Positions 59,878 to 64,000 of a stretch of 64,000 bases of DNA are shown here, in pieces. Position 1 is the stretch's first letter, and each line of letters begins with the position of its first letter. Position numbers and translations under genes: made by a program. The notes beneath the pieces are model-generated. The model saw only the letters and a list, made by a program, of their open reading frames with translations. It was not told the DNA's origin and ran no database searches. The DNA lies in contig CAXARO010000932.1 of the NCBI GenBank assembly GCA_963971305.1, forward strand, positions 1 to 64,000. Reading direction: 5' to 3'. The DNA is from Arcuatula senhousia (Eukaryota; Mollusca; Bivalvia; Mytilida; Mytilidae).

Positions 59878-61216
59878 ATTAGCTCACCTGGCCAAAGGCC
59901 ATGTGAGCTATTGCCATCACTTGGCGTCCGTCGTCGTCGTCCGTCGTCGTCGTCGTCGTCGTTAACTTTTCTTCAAACTTCTTCTCCTCTGAAACGGCTG
60001 CACAGATTCAAACCAAATTTGGTCTGGTGGTACTTTAGGGTATCCCCCACAGAACTGATGTGGGGATTTTTGATTCGTCGAAAAATATGGCCGCCGTTGC
60101 TAAAAATAGACCACGGGGGTCAAACTACTGTTTTTGGCTTGTAAATCAAAAAGTATAAGAGATAGATGAAATCTGATGCCACGCTACTGCTTCAGCATCA
60201 AAAGCTCTACTACAGTCTCCATTGAGTCAAAGTTGTCAGATGATCCCTTATGGGAGTTACTGCCCCTTAAAGGTGAAAAATAGCATTTTTTTCATGTTTT
60301 TGGCCTATGGAATGAAAACTATTGCAGATAGAGAGAAGCTGTTGCTTGCTTAAATGTTCAGCTCATTTAGCTCTACAAAAGTCTCCATAAGGTCAAAGTT
60401 GTCAGATGACCCCTTATAGGGGTTATGGCCCCTTGAAGGCAAAAAAATAGAGTTTTTGGCCTATAGAATGAAAACTATTGCAGATAGAGAAAAGCTGTTG
60501 CTTGCTTAAGTGTTCAGCTCATTTAGCTCTACAAAAGTCTTTATAGGGTCGAAGTTGTCAGATGACCCCTTATAGGGGTTACGGCCCCTTAAAGGCAAAA
60601 AATAGTGTTTTTTGCCTATAGAATGAAAACTATTGCAGATAGAGAAAAGCTGTTGCTTGCTTAAATGTTCAGCTCATTTAGCTCTACAAAAGTCTTCATA
60701 GGGTCAAAGTTGTCAGATGACCCCTTATAGGGGTTATGGCCCCTTAAAGGCAAAAAATAGAGTTTTTGGCCTATAGAATGAAAACTATTGCAGATAGAGA
60801 AAAGCTGTTGCTTGCTTAAATGTTCAGCTCATTTAGCTCTACAAAAGTCTCCTATGGTCGAAGTTGTCAGATGACCTCTTATAGTGGTTACGGCCCCTAA
60901 CAGGCATAAAATAGTGTTTTTGGCCTAAAGAAAGAAAACTTTTGCAGATAGAGAAAAGATGTTGCTTGCTTAAATGTTCAGCTTAATTAGCTCTACAAAA
61001 GTCTTTTTAGGGTCGAAGTTGTCAGATGACTCTTTTAAGGGGTTTTGGCCCTTTAAAGGTGAAAAATAGTGTTTTTTGCTTTAGAATGAAAACTATTGCA
61101 GATAGAGAAAAGCTTTTTATTGCTTAAACATTCAGCTCATTTAGCTATACAAAAGTCTTCAAAGGGTTGACACTAAGACCAGGTGAGCGATTCAGGCTCC
61201 TGGGAGCCTCTTGTTT
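59878..61216 (+). mobile_element. Element with 'gctcacctgg' ends and internal ~155-bp tandem repeats
   Basis: Ends 'gctcacctggccaaaggcc' (left) and 'ccaggtgagcgattcaggc' plus 'tcctgggagcctcttgttt' (right) give a 10-bp inverted pair. After a GTC-rich run (59,930-59,962) come about six units with 'gtcagatgaccccttatagg', 'atagaatgaaaactattgca' and 'agctgttgcttgcttaa' at spacings near 155 bp. Inverted relatives fill 52.3-55.5 kb. No transposase. Confidence 0.75.
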
Positions 61217-61400
61217 CAATTCAGAAAATGTAGATGTTATAGGAAGTAGTTCAAATTACAAGTCATCATTTATGAAGTTACCGAAATGGGGAAATGGAAG
61301 TGGATTTGATCCGGAGCCTGTTATTGTAAGGGAAAAGCCAGCATGGGTTACACTTCGGGAAGAGATCCCTTCGCCGATAAATTCATGTTCCCTCTGCTGA
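61217..61400 (+). CDS. Possible terminal exon, unrecognised
   Basis: After the acceptor 'tttcaattcag' an open stretch runs to a stop at 61,398-61,400 with protein-like content (SSFMKLPKWGNGSGFDPEPV, then EKPAWVTLREEIPSPIN). It starts in phase 1, so it does not join directly to the 58.3-kb exon, which ends in phase 0. A missing exon, or a separate gene, would be needed. 'gaggaaataaag' near 61,583 is a possible polyadenylation signal. A second frame across its end is also open (61,343-61,546). Confidence 0.35.
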
Positions 61401-61599
61401 AGAAGTTTAAATTGGTGATGCCTTTAATATCAATCGCTTGTCTCTTCATGATCAAGAAAATTTTGTGTTGTCAAATACATAAGAAATTATTAAAGTGGCA
61501 ATATATGAAACGGTTTGTTCGTTCAATATTGTGTATGATATGTTAATTTACATTGTTGTCATGACAAATCTCTGTAAAAGAGGAAATAAAGTTATATAT

Positions 61600-62242
61600 A
61601 TGCAAAGAACTCTGACAGAATAGCGACTGTGTGTATAAGATTATTAGATAGGGTTGGTACCTGTGTATCACCAAAGGTTATAATGCCACTTACAATTGAA
61701 CGAAGCAAGCCCTGTCTATGTCACGACGAGATATATTTGAATTTGTGGGTTAAAGATTCCCATTTCATCTAAAAACATTGTGGGACACTCCTAGAATTGT
61801 AGGAGATTTTTATTTGCTTTAATGGATGTGATGAAAAGTCTGGGTATGACCACGTAAAACTAACAGAAGAGTCCTAGTATAATTTGGAGGGTTTTTCATG
61901 ACTTACACTACCATTGCTTTTGGGTTTAAGGCTTCACCTTTTATCTATCAGTCGATCAAAATGAGTTACTTTTTATCTGAGAAAATTGAATGTGTTTAAT
62001 ACCTTTTATATAGAAAGGTAGTGCTGATTTTTCAGTCGTGTTTATACAAACTAATCGAGAGCTCAGGAGTATGTTTGAGTAAGCCATTGTATGTAGACCT
62101 ATGTAGCAATAAACCGGTCAAATATAAATGATTGACTAACAACAGACTTTTTTCTTTTCTTTTTCTTTTATTGAGTTATGGGAAGAGAAGGTTTATATTT
62201 TGTGCTGGATGAGATAAACCGAAGGGCATGTTAGTTGGAATA
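61600..62242. other. No gene recognised
   Basis: AT-rich sequence between the possible terminal exon and split repeat B1. It includes a 'ctttttcttttcttttt' run near 62,150. Confidence 0.4.
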
Positions 62243-62372
62243 TGGAGCTTTGCTTCCTACACCTTAACATGAAGTGCATGCAAAAGGTATCGAACACTGA
62301 GGGTATGGTACAATCCTCATTGGTTGATAACTTTGGCGGGAAACATGTGACACTCTCATTATTTCAACATCC
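62243..62372 (+). repeat. Split repeats B1 and A2, adjacent
   Basis: B1 (62,243-62,312) and A2 (62,310-62,372) share the ACA at 62,310-62,312. This is the sequence expected at a circle junction of the insert, where its right end meets its left end. Confidence 0.85.
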
Positions 62373-62925
62373 ACGACGGAGTGTGAATGTGATTCACAAG
62401 CTTAGGGACAAAGCACTTGGGAGTTTGCTTCGTTGTTAGTCGGTAAATTTTGCGTTTCCCACCCTTCTGTGTCCCTCCTATTGATTTAAATGTTGTACCA
62501 AAAAGATACTATTGAATGGAACCTACACTGGATATTGTCGTGTATAATAGCAGCCCTTCCATGCGTTAGTGAGTGTCAGATTTTAGAATGGTAATGTTTT
62601 TAAAGGAATCGTGCTAATTTGCTCTCTGTTTTCTACAGTTATGTATTTATAAGCTAGCTAGCAGTGTCATTTATGAAGGATTTACCAATCTTGGAAGGTC
62701 TTTTTTAATCCAGTTTGTGCTGTAAATTTGCTTCATGCTATTAAATTAAGTGTCTTGTTTCTGGGTTTTGGAACCGCTAGTGTTTTTAAACTTAAAAAAA
62801 GCGCTCTTGCAAATCAATTCTTGGTCTGATTTTGGATGATACTATATTTAATATTTTGAATGACATTGGTATTAATGTTTTGGTACAACATTGTGAACGA
62901 TATCTTTTGCATGCGGTTCTTCATC

Positions 62926-62995
62926 TGGAGCTTTGCTTCCCACACCTTAACATGAAGTGCATGCAAAAGGTATCGAACACTGAGGGTATGGTACA
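62926..62995 (+). repeat. Split repeat B2
   Basis: 70-bp near-identical copy of B1 with its final ACA at 62,993-62,995, directly followed by the resumed RT frame. A stem (gatatcttttgcatgc / gcatgcaaaaggtatc) could form between 62,895 and 62,980. Confidence 0.85.
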
Positions 62996-64000
62996 TTTTT
63001 ACATTGGGTTATTCAGTACAAAACCTCAATGCACACTTTGGACCATTATTTAGATGATTTTTTCTTTGGAGGCAGAGCTGGAACTAACAATTGTGCAAAA
63101 TTAATGAGTGAATTTTCTGATTTAAGTAAAGAGCTTTGCGTCCCTTTAGCAGTGAATAAGACAGTCGGCCCTACGACAAAATTGACATTTCTTGGACTTG
63201 AAATTGACACTGTTCTTATGCTTATTCCAATTACTGTCGAAAAACTTGTGAAGTTAGTTATAATATGGTATAAATTACATATTAGGTAGACACAAAATCA
63301 AAGTGAAAGAATTAGAATCAATTGTAGGTCTAATGGCGTTTTGTGCAAGGGCCATTCCTTCTGCTAGAGCTTTCCTTCGTCGGTTTTATGACTTGATTGC
63401 TTCTCTTAAAGTCAAAAGGTCCTTTTACTATGTTTGGGTCACAAAGGAACTTGTAAAAGAGGACTGCAAAGTTTGGTTAAAATTTTTAAATAACTTTAAC
63501 GGGGAATGTTATCTTCCGGAACAAATGTGGCTCTCTAGTGACAAGATAGAGTTATTTACAGACGCATCAGGGAACGCATCTCTTGGCTGTGGTGCATACT
63601 TCGACAAAAACTGGGTGCAAATGAGATGGCCAGAATCATGGGAACATGAAGAGTATCTGTCTGAGCTATCATTTCTTGAACTGTTGTTCTGGCCCTTTTG
63701 ACTTGGGGTAACAATTTTCGTAACAAGAAAATCCTTATGTACATAGACAATTCAGCTTTAGTAACCATTATCAATAAGAGAACCTCGAAATCAAAACATG
63801 TTATGCACCTTCTCCGCCCATTGGTATTATACACTATGCAGAACAATATTCAGTTTAAGGCGGTTTACATTTCAACATCAAAAAACGAAATTGCTGATAG
63901 TCTGTCTCGCTTTCAGATGGAGCGATTCCGCACCTTGGTTCCAGAGGCCAACAGGACTCCATCGGACATTCCCTTGGAGTTCTGGGAGGCAATTATGACG
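62993..64000 (+). pseudogene. DIRS-type RT C-terminal part and RNase H
   Basis: The frame resumes right after the insert with HWVIQYKTS and the catalytic HTLDHYLDDFFFGG (about 63,032-63,073), then VNKTVGPTTKLTFLGLEID. A stop at about 63,287 and a restart near 63,303 mark a frameshift. RNase H follows with IELFTDASGNASLGCGAYF, ELSFLELL (about 63,680), then after a further +1 shift near 63,694 ILMYIDNSALVTI and ISTSKNEIADSLSRFQ. The frame is still open at the window edge. These are the RT motif C and the RNase H acidic residues of the DIRS/Ngaro type. Confidence 0.85.

Larger units (their letters stand above)
45156..62995 (+). mobile_element. 17.8-kb insert with split direct repeats (A1 ... B1-A2 ... 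B2)
   Basis: The left end A1 (45,156-45,218, 63 bp) starts ACAATCCTCATTGGTTGATA. An almost identical A2 lies at 62,310-62,372. B1 (62,243-62,312, 70 bp) and B2 (62,926-62,995) are near-identical and end GAGGGTATGGTACA. B1 and A2 overlap in the ACA. The host RT reads in one frame if everything between the two outer ACA triplets is removed. The order A1, B1-A2, B2 is the split direct repeat layout of PAT/Ngaro-type retrotransposons. No RT or recombinase was found inside, so this copy is non-autonomous, bloated by later insertions, or of another kind. Confidence 0.7.
43500..64000 (+). mobile_element. DIRS-type retrotransposon, interrupted and running off the window
   Basis: Order on the plus strand: gag-like protein (43,526-44,300), first part of RT (44,487-45,158), a 17.8-kb insert (45,156-62,995), then the rest of RT and RNase H (62,993-64,000). 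RT and RNase H have the form seen in DIRS/Ngaro/PAT elements, whose RT-RNase H lacks a protease or DDE integrase and which encode a tyrosine recombinase instead. The recombinase would lie past the right edge. At least four frameshifts make the copy inactive. The left boundary is approximate. Confidence 0.8.

Noticed and set aside
59780..59965. Open frame with 'RGDFFLKSSDAGLEYRCFLNF'-like start
   Set aside because: The first part looks protein-like but no GT donor follows, and the frame runs into a GTC-run of the 155-bp repeat element. Left out as a gene; possible exon remnant.
45156..62372. A1 and A2 as LTRs of an LTR retrotransposon
   Set aside because: The 63-bp repeats lack TG...CA ends, a primer-binding site and a polypurine tract, and the second set (B1, B2) would remain unexplained.

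Overview
The window looks like nuclear DNA of a marine bivalve, most likely a mussel (Mytilus or a close relative). It is AT-rich, its genes have introns, and it is dense with repeats. The Mytilus attribution rests on recalled repeat families (for example the 'acgcgcgtttcgtctattcaagactcatcag' type near 5,330) and is inference. There is no rRNA, no intact tRNA, no CRISPR and no prokaryotic gene organisation.

1-31 kb: the main cellular content is a divergent pair of paralogous five-exon genes for a small secreted cysteine-rich protein. Copy A is on the minus strand (exons 2-5 at 8,821 to 2,816; first exon not found). Copy B is on the plus strand (exons 1-5 at 16,801 to 30,602). Exons 3, 4 and 5 have identical lengths (89, 72 and 146 nt of coding sequence) and all splice phases agree. 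Copy B exon 2 has an in-frame stop and a 5-nt deletion, so B is probably a pseudogene. Its introns hold a Tc1/mariner-like TIR element and a 4-kb LINE. Between the genes lie a 5'-truncated LINE with a 15-bp target duplication, several TIR/foldback elements and SINE-like repeats.

31-43 kb: no gene is recognised. This stretch holds minisatellites, a foldback element built of TTCGAA units, SINE-like repeats with tetranucleotide tails (one nested inside another, inside a TTA-flanked TIR element, inside a LINE remnant), and a tandem segmental duplication at 40-42 kb.

43.5-64 kb: a DIRS-type (tyrosine-recombinase class) retrotransposon, with gag-like, RT and RNase H regions broken by frameshifts, is split inside its RT domain by an insert of about 17.8 kb (45,156-62,995). 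The insert's ends carry split direct repeats in the order A1 ... B1-A2 ... B2 and share only a trinucleotide (ACA) with the target. That pattern fits integration of a circle by a tyrosine recombinase. The insert carries a 10.3-kb TIR element (47,852-58,153) made partly of a 338-bp satellite array, a LINE fragment, clusters of a ~155-bp tandem repeat, and one or two spliced-looking exons of an unknown protein (58,279-59,265 and 61,217-61,400). The DIRS element runs off the right edge, where its recombinase gene would be expected.
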